A DNA stretch of 64,000 bases, from assembly GCA_022113835.1 (NCBI GenBank), contig JAILWY010000004.1, forward strand, positions 5,149,501-5,213,500, given 5' to 3'. This document shows, piece by piece, positions 10,799 through 20,635 of the stretch. Positions within the stretch are counted from its first letter, which is position 1, and every line of letters starts with the position of its first letter. Both the position numbers and the translations under genes were made by a program. Under the pieces are notes generated by a model. The model worked only from the letters and a program-made list of their open reading frames with translations. It ran no database searches and was not told the DNA's origin. Origin of the DNA: Atopsyche davidsoni. Its lineage: Eukaryota > Arthropoda > Insecta > Trichoptera > Hydrobiosidae.

Positions 10799-11001
10799 TA
10801 TCAATATATTATCGGAATTATCTTGATATTTGTTTTGTGTTCGACTTATGTAAATAATAAAAATCAAAAATGTTTGTTGAATTATAATATATATTTGAAC
10901 AGGTTAATACATCCTATACATTTTTGGAATATCAGTTATAATTTTATTCATGAATACAATATTTTTTTAATGTTCTAAAGGTTTTAATTTTAACAAAAAA
11001 A

Positions 11002-12795
11002 TTAAAAACTAAAGGGAATATCATGAACGTTACTGGCAATGCTTTTTATACAAATATTTTTCTTGACTTTTGTGTTGTATCCAATTTCCAGTACAAGTAC
11101 TATGATACCTAGTGAGTAGCCAACCGACAGTATAATAAAGCTCCCCGCGAGGTGCTCCATGGTCATGACTACTCCGGATTCTTGTAATTCTATCTTTTTG
11201 GAATAAAGATTGGTGGCTTTATACTCCGTTACCCATTTGTGTATGAGACCAGCATCTCCGAGTCGCAGTAATTGAACAGTGAACATTTCAACGTAGGGAA
11301 AGTTTCGTAAATATATAAACACTATGGGAACGAGTGAAACCTCCTGGTCCATTATATATATGCTGTCAATTGTTTCATTTATTTCATCCATAATGGCTCT
11401 TATAAGTATATGTGGATAAAATACTGCAAACTTTTCACCATGTGCAATACTTTTCAGCTTTTGAGGTATATCAAAAAAATTTATGGTAACATATCTTTGA
11501 AATCCAATGCTTTTATTATCAAAATATTGTCTCTCGGCTGGAATACCTCCGAATGGGTAGCTTTTTTCGAGTACCTCATCTAAAGATTTTATATTTGGTT
11601 CATACACATCGCTCACAATAAATTTAAACAAGGTACCTAAATAAATATTTCTAATCAGAAAGGTGAAACACAAAAAAAATGCAAATACACATTTTAAGTA
11701 GTTTCTTTTCAGTACAACTGAAACGGTGACCCCCATCAGGACACCGAATATATCCAAGTTTGTCACCGTAAATATGGCATCTTTATATTTCAAAATGAGC
11801 TTTACCAAAGCACACATACATGATAATAAAGATGCTGTGGCTAATAATGAATACCAAACACTCATTTCATAAGGCATGAATATTTTTTTGATATTGCTCA
11901 CCCGTTTTGATTTAGGAAAAATTAGCTTAGAATCTGAAATCATATAATAAGAAAACGTAAATTTTTTGAATAATTCATAATTTGCGTGAAAAGGAGTCGT
12001 AACTAAAACGGCAGGTCCCTCGCTAAGCTGCTGAAGCATTGTTGAGACATTGCTATTTTTAAAAATAAAATTGAATGTAAAATTAAACGTTTTTGAGAGA
12101 CTGTGCAATATATTGTATTCTATACCAGCTAGCGCTTTATTGCCATTTGCATCTATGCTGTCGTACATAAATGGAGCTCTAATAGCCGAGAGAGTCTCTA
12201 ATGGACATGTATTCATATTTTTTAGATTATTGATTACCGGTAGTGAGCCTAGATACTTTGTCAAATCAATTACACGCACTTCATCACACTTTGGTGGACT
12301 TTTATTGAATGAATGAACTTGCACAGTGTAACTATTATTCTCATTAGTTTTAAGACTTACTATGTAACAATATAAGAACTGATACTTCCAACAACTCTTT
12401 GCGATTTCTGATACACAACTTTCTTTACAATCATTAGTCAATACACTTAAAACAACAATTTTCGGTGAATTATAAATATTAACACACGCGTTCTTGGTCA
12501 ATTCTTCAAATTCTGATATATTAGAGAAAATGATATTGAGATATCTGTAATGACCATTGAACGTATCTACTTCACATTTTTGTAAGTTCATGATAACCAT
12601 AGGAATATTCTTTATGATTTCAGTAGCTGCGTCAGAGGAATCTTTATTTGAGGGATCGTATAATATTTTAACAACTTTGTTTTCCTGTTGATTTAATATA
12701 TCAGCAGTTGCTTGCGAAATTTTTATATTTTCATCTACAGCTGCACATTTTTTTAAATCTACAATTAGCACCGTTAAAAAAAATACCATGAACAT
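11002..12795 (-). CDS. divergent ionotropic receptor, intronless (receptor c)
   Basis: Single exon, 597 residues, signal peptide MFMVFFLTVLIVDLKKCAA. The N-terminal domain keeps the spaced cysteines (QKCEVD, NACVNIY, DCKESC, SCW). S1 begins near CPLETLSAIRAPFMY and includes GIEYNIL and TFNFTFNF. M1 follows MPYEMSVWYSLL. The pore segment is TNLDIFGVLMGVTVSVVLKR, M2 contains FLIRNIYLGTLFKFI, and S2 carries SLDEVLEKSYPFGG and LLRLGDAGLIHKW. M3 follows TMEHLAGSF. A chemosensory cation channel subunit is inferred from the family. It is the first gene of the c-d-e block; two degraded relatives of it lie at 18585-18898 and 22483-23018. Confidence 0.95.
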   Translation of the reverse strand: MFMVFFLTVLIVDLKKCAAVDENIKISQATADILNQQENKVVKILYDPSNKDSSDAATEIIKNIPMVIMNLQKCEVDTFNGHYRYLNIIFSNISEFEELTKNACVNIYNSPKIVVLSVLTNDCKESCVSEIAKSCWKYQFLYCYIVSLKTNENNSYTVQVHSFNKSPPKCDEVRVIDLTKYLGSLPVINNLKNMNTCPLETLSAIRAPFMYDSIDANGNKALAGIEYNILHSLSKTFNFTFNFIFKNSNVSTMLQQLSEGPAVLVTTPFHANYELFKKFTFSYYMISDSKLIFPKSKRVSNIKKIFMPYEMSVWYSLLATASLLSCMCALVKLILKYKDAIFTVTNLDIFGVLMGVTVSVVLKRNYLKCVFAFFLCFTFLIRNIYLGTLFKFIVSDVYEPNIKSLDEVLEKSYPFGGIPAERQYFDNKSIGFQRYVTINFFDIPQKLKSIAHGEKFAVFYPHILIRAIMDEINETIDSIYIMDQEVSLVPIVFIYLRNFPYVEMFTVQLLRLGDAGLIHKWVTEYKATNLYSKKIELQESGVVMTMEHLAGSFIILSVGYSLGIIVLVLEIGYNTKVKKNICIKSIASNVHDIPFSF

Positions 12796-13991
12796 TTTTC
12801 GATTTCAATCCAAAGTGATGGTAAGCTTTTTTTTATAACTGTTAACAAATAAGAACAGAAAAATAATGTTTTCATTCATATGATAAAATGCCTAGTAATT
12901 TTCCAAATAATGATTGATTGATACATTAATATTAAATTGATTGAATAAATGCATTAGGCGTATTTTCTGATTGATCGGTGATAAATTATATGTTGTGTTC
13001 GTAGTAAATCTATATAATTAAATTTCATAAAATGTGTTTGGACATCATTACTGTATGATGTTTATCATAATAACGACAGTGAAATAATTTCACAAATATA
13101 AACACTACAATACAACGTAGTTTTTTTTTTAATTGAATATGAATGAATAATTTTTTACTGTATGAATTGAGTAGGAATATTAAAATTATCTTTTGGAGAA
13201 ATATCAAATACAACCATAAGCATAATTCAATAAAATCAATTATATTGAGCTAAACGAAACAAAATTTCTGTTGGGTTGTTTATACAAATGTAGTAATTGA
13301 TTTTGAATGAATGAATGAATTACTTAGGGGTGTGTTTTCAGAGTAGCACATTGTCAATTAATAAAAATGCAGAGCATATGTGACATTGTTGATATATTTT
13401 ATTACATTAATAAAAATACTGTCCACTTCCATTACAACAGAACAATTTTTAATTTTAATAATATTAGCAGGTTCAAAATAAAACTATTTTTATACTAACT
13501 ATATATTCATTATTTTACTAACAATAATTATATTTCAACGATTCTAGTTAGCATTATTTACAATTATTCTAATGCGAACATATCTTTTCTATTTAATCAA
13601 CATCTCTTTTTATAAAACATTTCATTAAATCAATAATTCAGCTCTAACAAACCAGAACTACAACACAATTACATTTTTCTTTTCACCTAAGTAAAAGCTC
13701 ACAATTTTGAAGTGTTTGTTCAACTCATCATGAAAATGTGAAATCCTTGCATGAAGACAAGTGGAAACCAGAAGCAATAGTAAGAATGTTCACACTTATA
13801 GTCATTTATCTGCTCTACTCAATTAAACCTAATAAAATATAACATCAATGTGCATAACACGTCATGGTTATCTTATACTATTTGTTAAACAACAAAAATA
13901 AAGCATTGAAAATAATATTTCAATGGGAACCTTGAATTGGTACTATTTGAGTTCAATGGGAAAAGTTAAATAAATATACCTCGTGAGGTAT
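12796..13991. other. spacer between receptors c and d, duplicated elsewhere
   Basis: No gene was found. From about 13200 rightward the sequence is clearly similar to 18950-19786 (shared acttaggggtgtgttttcag, ttcagctctaacaaaccaga), marking part of a segmental duplication. A short ATGAATGA-type run is near 13305-13320. Confidence 0.7.
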
Positions 13992-15821
13992 TTATAATGT
14001 AAAAGGAATGTCTGGAGAGATGCTTGTTTTTTTAGTGTCCTTTACAACAATACTATTCCCAAGTCTTGCATTGTATCCAATTTCGATAATCAATAAAATA
14101 ATACTTGACAAACAACCGATGCATAGTACAATGAAACTCCCTGCAAGGTGTTCTAAGGTCATGATAACTCCAGCTTCATTTAAGTCTACTTTTTTGGATA
14201 CAAAATTGCTGGCTTTACTCTCAGAAACCCATTTGTGTATGAGCCCTGCATCACAAAGCCGCCGCAGTTGAATTGTAAACTTCTCAAGATATGGAGAGTT
14301 CCTCAAGTATAGAAAACATACTGGTACATAAGAAACAGCACGGTCCATCACATAAACATTATCAACTGTTTCATTCATTTCTTCCAAAACTCCCCTCAAA
14401 AATATATGCGGGAAGATAATTGCAAATTTCTCACCTTGGGCGACACTTTTTATTTTTTTTTCAATATCACGGACATGTATAGAGATATATCGTTTATATT
14501 CAATACTCTGATTATCAAAATATTGTCTTTCTATTGGAAAACCACCAAATGGGTAATCTTTTTCGATGACCTCATCGAGAGATTTGATATTTGGTTCATA
14601 CACATCGCTCACAATAAATTTAAACAGAGCACTTATGTAAATATTTCTTATGAGAAATGCAAAATATAAAAAAAATAGAAATACAAATTTAAAGTAGCTT
14701 CGTTTCAAAATAACCGAAACTGTTACTCCCATCAGAACACCAAATATATCCAAGCTTGTCACTATAAATATGGTCTTTTTTAACTTCTTGTACTTCAACA
14801 TAAAATTTATGAAAATACTTATAAAAGAAAATAATCCCAATATTCCTAGTAAGGAATACCAGACACTCACTTCATAGGGTAGGAATATTTTTTTAATATT
14901 ACTCAAATGTTTTGATTTAGGGAAAATGAGTTTGGAGTCAGATATGGTGTAGTAGGAATACGAAAGACTCTTGAATATATCATAGGTAGCGTAAAATGGA
15001 GTCGTAATAACGACAGCAGGTCCATCGCTAAGTTTCTGAAGTAATTCACGAAAATCAGCATTAAAAATAAAATTTAATGTAAAATTGAATGTTTTTGAAA
15101 GACTGTTCATGATTTTATACTCTATCCCAGATAATATTTTATTGCCATTAGGATCTGTGCTGTTGAACATAAATGGCACTCTACGTGTTGAGAGAACCCC
15201 CAATGAACACATGTGCATATTTTTAATATTATCAATAACAGGTAACGTGTCTAGATTGCTTGATAGATTTATTAGTTTCACATCATTACACTCTTGTGGA
15301 CTATTATAGGAAGAGTAAGAATAAACTTGCACTTTATAATTACTATTCACATTTCTTTTAAGGCTTACTATGAAACAATTAAATAAGTGCTGTTTCCAAC
15401 AACTCTTTGCAATTTCTGAGTTACAATTTTCTTTACAATCATTAGTCAAAACACTTAAAACAACCATTTTTGGAGAATTATAAATATTAACACATGCTTT
15501 CATCGTCAATTCTTCAAATTCTGATATATTAGAGAAAATGACATTGAGATATCGGTAATGGCCATTGAATGTATTTACTTCACACTTTTGTAAGTTTATG
15601 ACGCTCATAGAAATATTCTTTATAATTTCGGAAGCTGCGTCAGAGGAATCTTCATTTGAGGGATCATATAATATTTTAACAACTTTGTTTTCCTGATGAT
15701 TTATTATATCAGCAGTTGTAAGAGCAACCCTTGAATATGCATCAATCAATCCATTATAATCTCCTGCCATACACTGTTTAAAATCTATAAATAATGTCTT
15801 AAAAATGAATATTAAAAGCAT
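13992..15821 (-). CDS. divergent ionotropic receptor, intronless (receptor d)
   Basis: Single exon, 609 residues, the longest intact receptor here. A signal-like N-terminus (MLLIFIFKTLFIDFKQCMA) is followed by the cluster's N-terminal domain. S1 has RVPFMF and GIEYKIM..NFTLNF. M1 starts at PYEVSVWYSLLG. The pore segment is TSLDIFGVLMGVTVSVILKR, M2 contains FLIRNIYISALFKFI, and S2 carries SLDEVIEKDYPFGG and LRRLCDAGLIHKW. The C-terminal M3 follows TLEHLAGSF. In the pore segment the usual TNLDIF is TSLDIF. It is closest to receptor c, and its last third plus downstream flank recurs in broken form at 19787-20366. The ligand is unknown. Confidence 0.95.
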   Translation of the reverse strand: MLLIFIFKTLFIDFKQCMAGDYNGLIDAYSRVALTTADIINHQENKVVKILYDPSNEDSSDAASEIIKNISMSVINLQKCEVNTFNGHYRYLNVIFSNISEFEELTMKACVNIYNSPKMVVLSVLTNDCKENCNSEIAKSCWKQHLFNCFIVSLKRNVNSNYKVQVYSYSSYNSPQECNDVKLINLSSNLDTLPVIDNIKNMHMCSLGVLSTRRVPFMFNSTDPNGNKILSGIEYKIMNSLSKTFNFTLNFIFNADFRELLQKLSDGPAVVITTPFYATYDIFKSLSYSYYTISDSKLIFPKSKHLSNIKKIFLPYEVSVWYSLLGILGLFSFISIFINFMLKYKKLKKTIFIVTSLDIFGVLMGVTVSVILKRSYFKFVFLFFLYFAFLIRNIYISALFKFIVSDVYEPNIKSLDEVIEKDYPFGGFPIERQYFDNQSIEYKRYISIHVRDIEKKIKSVAQGEKFAIIFPHIFLRGVLEEMNETVDNVYVMDRAVSYVPVCFLYLRNSPYLEKFTIQLRRLCDAGLIHKWVSESKASNFVSKKVDLNEAGVIMTLEHLAGSFIVLCIGCLSSIILLIIEIGYNARLGNSIVVKDTKKTSISPDIPFTL

Positions 15822-16503
15822 TTTGTTATTTCAGAGCAATGACAAAAATTGGTTAGTTATACTGTTTGCCGACCAATAAAATGAAGATTCAAAATTATCA
15901 TTTTTACAATATACATATAATGAAAAAATACAGAATGATTGATCACTCTGTGTCCATAATAAACAAGTTGACTGAGAAAAAAGGCTTTTTATGTCCAAAA
16001 CATTATTTTAGGGCATCACTCTTGTTGGTCTTGATGGTAATCATCGGAATGACAGTGAAATCTTTTTACAATACACTAGAAAATAAATAATGTGGATTAA
16101 AAAAATTGATAATGTGTGTATTTCTATTGGCACACTCTCGATACAAATTGTTTTATTGATGTATATTATGGACTTGGCATGTATGGCTTTAAAAATTTTC
16201 ATGTTCCCATTATTTTCCTAAATTTGTAGAAACATTGTAATGCCTTTTTACTGTCATACATGAATACACCTGTTATAAAGTTTCTGGCTCCTCGTATTTT
16301 GAGAATTTTTATTTAATTATTTGTTTAGGCTACAAGCCTTTGAAGTGATCTAGTTTTAATCAGAATTTTCCATCCAAACATTGACGAGATCTCTAATCTA
16401 ATGATTTAATTCTATGCTGTTGAAGCTACAGTCTTTGACAAATAATCATTAAATAAATAACAATAACTAAATTAAATGCTGCAAGTGTATGTATATTATA
16501 CAT
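15822..16503. other. spacer between receptors d and e, duplicated twice
   Basis: The part from about 16019 is repeated at about 23994-24496, and from about 16235 at about 20366-20635 (shared ctttttactgtcatacatga). A 74-codon open frame at 15866-16090 is only partly conserved between copies and is not considered a gene. The copies define the borders of the duplicated block. Confidence 0.7.
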
Positions 16504-18312
16504 TCATTCAGTGAAAATGAGCTGAGATTTTTGATCTGTGTTATATTTTGTAACAATATTTCTTTTGGTTCTTGTGCCGTACACCATTTCGATAATGAAT
16601 AAAACAATACCAAACAAACATCCAGCTGACAGTATAATGAAGCTCGCCGCAAGGTGTTCCAGCGTCATAACAATTCCAGATTCTTTTAATTCAAGCTGTT
16701 TTGTACCAAGATTATTGATTTCATATTCGGAAAACCATTTGTATATGAGACCGGTATCGCTCAGTCGTCGTAACTGAGTTGTGAACTTTTCGAGGTATGG
16801 AGAGCTCCTTAATAAAATAAAACACACTGGCACTACAGATACAGCACCATCCATTATATCCACACTTTCAATCGTTTCATTAACCTCCTCTAAGACACCT
16901 CTCAATAATACATGCGGGTAGAAAACTGCAAATTTTTCACCACGGGCAATGCTTTTTAATTTCAATGGAGTATCAGAAAAATTAACAGTGACAAACCTTT
17001 TGAATTCAATACTCTGATTATCATAATACAGTCTTACCATTTCAATACCACCAAAAGGATAGTTTTTTTCAATCATCTCGTCTAATGATTTTATTTTAGG
17101 TTCATACACATCGTTCACAATATATTTAAAAAGGGAGCCTAAATAAATGTTTCTTATACAAAATGTGAAAAATACGAAGAAAATAAATACACAGTTTAAA
17201 TATTTTCTTCTCAATACAACTGAAACACTGACCCCAATCAAAACACCAAATATATCCAAATTTGTCAACATTAAAACTAAATCGTTGTTATTCAAAATAG
17301 GCTTTAGTGAAATACAAATAAATGATAAAAATAATAAAATTGCTAGTAATATTAACCAAACACTCATTTTATAAGGTAAGAATATTTTTTTGATATAACT
17401 TACTTGCATTGGTTTGGGTAAAATAAATTTGGTTTCTGAAGTCATATAATATGGAAATGAATAATCTTTGAAAATGTTATAATCAGGGTATAAGGGTGTC
17501 GTAATTATAACACCTTTTCCATCTTTAAGTATTTGAAATACTAATTCATAATCATCATCAATTATAAAATCCATTGTAAAATTAAAGGATTCCGACACAC
17601 TCTTCATTATATTATATTCTATACCCGATAACATGCTTTTGCCTTTAGCATCTATGCTATTGTACATAAAAGGTGCCTGGTGACACGAAATTATTCTTAA
17701 CGGGCACATGTTCATGTTTTGGATATTATCAATTAGTGATGCTGAGGCCAGATTGTTTGTTAAATTCAATAAATTTATTTCGTTACACTCCAGAGGACTA
17801 TTATTGAAAGAATAAGCATGAACTTGTACATTGTATCTTTTTCCTTTACTGTCAAGACTTACTATGTAACAATTAAAAAACTGCACTTCCCTACAATTAC
17901 TTGCTATCTCTAAAACGCAACTTTCTTTACAATCAACAATCAACACAGTCAAAATTACTATTTTGGGAGAATTATACATGGCAACGCATGCTCCGCCAAT
18001 CAACTGACGAAATTCTAGCACATTAGTAAAAATTATGTTGAGATATCTATAGTGGCCTTTGAATATATCCATTTCACAGTTCTGGGAATTCATGACACTC
18101 ATGGGAATGCTCCTTATAATTTCAGTAGCGACGTCAGATGAGTTTTCATTTAAGGGGTCATATAACATTTTGACAACTTCGTTTTCCTGTTGGTTCAATA
18201 GTTCAGCAGTGGTCGATGCAACTTTTGTAAATATGTGTTGTAATGCATTTTCTTCATCCACACACAGTATTACATCTACAAATAGTGGCATTATAATAAG
18301 TACTGCGAACAT
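16504..18312 (-). CDS. divergent ionotropic receptor, intronless (receptor e)
   Basis: Single exon, 602 residues. Signal peptide 1-17 (MFAVLIIMPLFVDVILC). S1 spans about 203-300 with RIISCHQAPFMY and GIEYNIM...FNFTMDF. M1 is about 318-340, the pore segment about 350-368 (TNLDIFGVLIGVSVSVVLRR) and M2 about 373-396 (RNIYLGSLFKYI). S2 runs about 398-530 with SLDEMIEKNYPFGG and LRRLSDTGLIYKW. M3 is about 555-578. It is about nine-tenths identical by eye to the receptors at 20636-22444 and 24497-26305, all three exactly 602 residues with the same frame. The two most different patches are residues 262-268 (ILKDGKG) and 423-428, after PFGG. The upstream flank to about 18555 matches the upstream flank of the 24497 gene. 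The ligand is unknown. Confidence 0.95.
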   Translation of the reverse strand: MFAVLIIMPLFVDVILCVDEENALQHIFTKVASTTAELLNQQENEVVKMLYDPLNENSSDVATEIIRSIPMSVMNSQNCEMDIFKGHYRYLNIIFTNVLEFRQLIGGACVAMYNSPKIVILTVLIVDCKESCVLEIASNCREVQFFNCYIVSLDSKGKRYNVQVHAYSFNNSPLECNEINLLNLTNNLASASLIDNIQNMNMCPLRIISCHQAPFMYNSIDAKGKSMLSGIEYNIMKSVSESFNFTMDFIIDDDYELVFQILKDGKGVIITTPLYPDYNIFKDYSFPYYMTSETKFILPKPMQVSYIKKIFLPYKMSVWLILLAILLFLSFICISLKPILNNNDLVLMLTNLDIFGVLIGVSVSVVLRRKYLNCVFIFFVFFTFCIRNIYLGSLFKYIVNDVYEPKIKSLDEMIEKNYPFGGIEMVRLYYDNQSIEFKRFVTVNFSDTPLKLKSIARGEKFAVFYPHVLLRGVLEEVNETIESVDIMDGAVSVVPVCFILLRSSPYLEKFTTQLRRLSDTGLIYKWFSEYEINNLGTKQLELKESGIVMTLEHLAASFIILSAGCLFGIVLFIIEMVYGTRTKRNIVTKYNTDQKSQLIFTE

Positions 18313-18334
18313 TTTTATAATAAGTATTTGCTGT

Positions 18335-18352
18335 TACTGTAAGCTTACAGTA
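18335..18352. promoter_or_regulatory. perfect 18-bp palindrome upstream of receptor e
   Basis: TACTGTAAGCTTACAGTA lies 22 bp upstream of the receptor e start codon and is fully self-complementary. The matching position upstream of the 24497-26305 gene has lost the symmetry. It could be a protein-binding site or chance. Confidence 0.3.
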
Positions 18353-18584
18353 CCGGCTGGTAGAAACCAATTAATTTCATGATTTTTTTAAATTTTACTT
18401 CAAAAAAATATTAATAATGATTAATTTAATTAATTAAAAAGTTGTTTGACAGTGAAGCACAAATATTCAAGTTGACATAGATATATTAATCGATATCTTT
18501 ATTGTTTTATTATAAAATGCCAATCATTAGAAAGCCTTCTCCAAGCATTTTAATGCTATGGAAATATCTATGTATGTCACCGTA

Positions 18585-18898
18585 TGTAAATATGGCATTT
18601 TTATATTTCAAAATGACCTTTACCAAAGCACACATACATGATAATAAAGATGCTGTGGCTAATAATGAATACCATACACTCATTTCATAAGGCAAGAATA
18701 TTTTTTTGATATTTCTCACCTGGAAAAATGAGCATAGAATCTGAAATCATATAGCATGAAAGCATAACTTTTTTGAATTATTCATAATTTGCATAAAAAG
18801 TAGTAGTAACTAAAACGACAGGTCTTGACCAAAGTAACCAAAACCAGAGAATTATAAATACTAACACAAGCGTTCTTGGTCAGTTCTTCGAATTCTGA
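18585..18898 (-). pseudogene. receptor c-like pseudogene fragment (psi-1)
   Basis: Positions 18585-18835 match the M1 region and preceding S1 of receptor c (IKKIFLPYEMSVWYSLLATASLLSCMCALVK). After a short unrelated join, 18851-18898 matches receptor c's N-terminal region around NACVNIYN. About 450 bp between them are missing and the frame is broken, so it is not functional. It occupies the receptor c position in the second copy of the c-d-e block. Confidence 0.8.
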
Positions 18899-19786
18899 AG
18901 AACAAAAAAAAAGCACTGTAACTACATGAATGAAAACAATATTTTATAGAAAAAATATAAAATACAACCATATAAGCATAATTCAATAAAATCAATTGTA
19001 TTGATATAAATGAAACAAACCTTCTGTTAGTTTGTATATACAAATAAAGTAATTGATTTTGAATTAATGAATTACTTAGGGGTGTGTTTTCAGAGTAGCA
19101 CATTGTCAATTAATAAAAATGCAAAGCATATTTAATTTCAGATTTTCCAAGGGTGATTTTGTTGATATATTTTATTACTTAAAAAAATATACTATCCACA
19201 TACATTACACCCTAACCAGAAAAAAATTACAAGATTAAAGTGTTAGCAGGTACAAAATAAAACAAATTTTTTCATCTATATTTATTACATTAACAATAAG
19301 CATATTTCAATCATTCTTGTTAGCATTATTTACAATTCTTCTAATGCGAACATTTCTTTTTTATTTAATCAACACCTCTTTTTATAAAACATTTCATTAA
19401 ATCAATAATTCAGCTCTAACAAACCAGAACTACAACACAATTACATTTTTCTTTTCACCTAAGTAAAAGCTCACAGTTTTAAAGTGTTTGTTTACTCAAA
19501 GAGATATTTGAGGTTCAACCCATCATGAAAATGAGAAATCCTTGCATGAAGACAACTGGAAACCAGAGGCAATACTTAGAATGTTCACACTAACAGTAAT
19601 TTATCTGCTCTACTCAATTAAACCTAATAAAATATAACATCAATGTGCATAACAAGTTATGGTTATTTTATACTATTTATTAAACAACAAAAATAAAGCA
19701 TTGAAAATAATATTTCAATGGGAACCTTGAATTGGTAAGATTTGAGTTCAATGGGAAAAGATAAATAAATATACCCCGTGAGGTAT
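18899..19786. other. duplicated spacer (second copy of the c-d spacer)
   Basis: Similar to 13200-13991 over most of its length, with small indels. It contains no gene. Confidence 0.7.
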
Positions 19787-20366
19787 TTATAATGTAAAAG
19801 GAATGTCTGGAATGTTCATAGTTTTTTTAGTGTCCTTTACAACAATACTTTTCCCAAGTCTTGCATTGTATCCAATTTCAATAATCAATAAAATAATACT
19901 TGACAAACAACCGATGCATAGTACAATGAAACTCCCCGCAAAGTGTTCTAAGGTCATGATAACTCCAGCTTTATTTAAGTCTACTTTTTTAGATATAAAA
20001 TTGCTGGCTTTGCTCTCAGAAACTCTCAGAATCATGAGTTTTGTATCACAAAGCCGCCGCAGTTGAATTGTAAACTTCTCAAGATATGGAGAGTTTCTCT
20101 AATATAAAAAAAAACATACTGGTACATAAGATACAGCGTGGTCCATCACATAAATATTATACACTGTTTCATTAATTTCTTTCAAAACTCCCCTCAATAG
20201 ATAATTGCAAATTTCTCACCTTGGGAAACACTTTTTATTTTTTCTTCAATATCACAGATATGTATCAGGATATATTGTTTATATTTAATATTGATTATCA
20301 AAATTTTGTCTTTCCATTGCAAAACCACCAAACAAGTAACTTTTTTTGATGACCTCATCGATAGAT
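19787..20366 (-). pseudogene. receptor d-like pseudogene, 3' third only (psi-2)
   Basis: Matches the C-terminal third of receptor d: SESKASNFISKKVDLNKAGVIM, TLEHFAGSF and the ending RLGKSIVVKDTKK. Frameshifts occur near 20030 and 20095 and there is a deletion near 20195. Homology stops at about 20366, where the sequence switches to the receptor e downstream flank (as at 16235). The S1, M1, pore and M2 regions are absent. It occupies the receptor d position in the second block copy. Confidence 0.85.
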
Positions 20367-20635
20367 GAGCCTGCCTTTTTACTGTCATACATGAATGCAC
20401 ATCTGTAATAAAGGCTCTGGCTCCTCGTATTTTGAGAATTGTTATTTAATTTTTTGTTAAGGGTAAGAGCCTTTGAAGTTATATAGTTTTAATCGGAATT
20501 TTCCATCCAGTCATTGATGAGTTCCCTGTACTATTAAATTCTTTTGGTGTTTGTGCATTATAGTCTTTGACAAATAATCATCAAATAAATAACAATAATT
20601 AATTAACATGTTGCAAGCGTATAAATATTATATAT

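Noticed and set aside
15866..16090. 74-codon open frame between receptors d and e
   Set aside because: The first half is not conserved in the duplicate flank at 23990-24070 and the second half matches only as duplicated spacer DNA. It lacks motifs and is probably chance.
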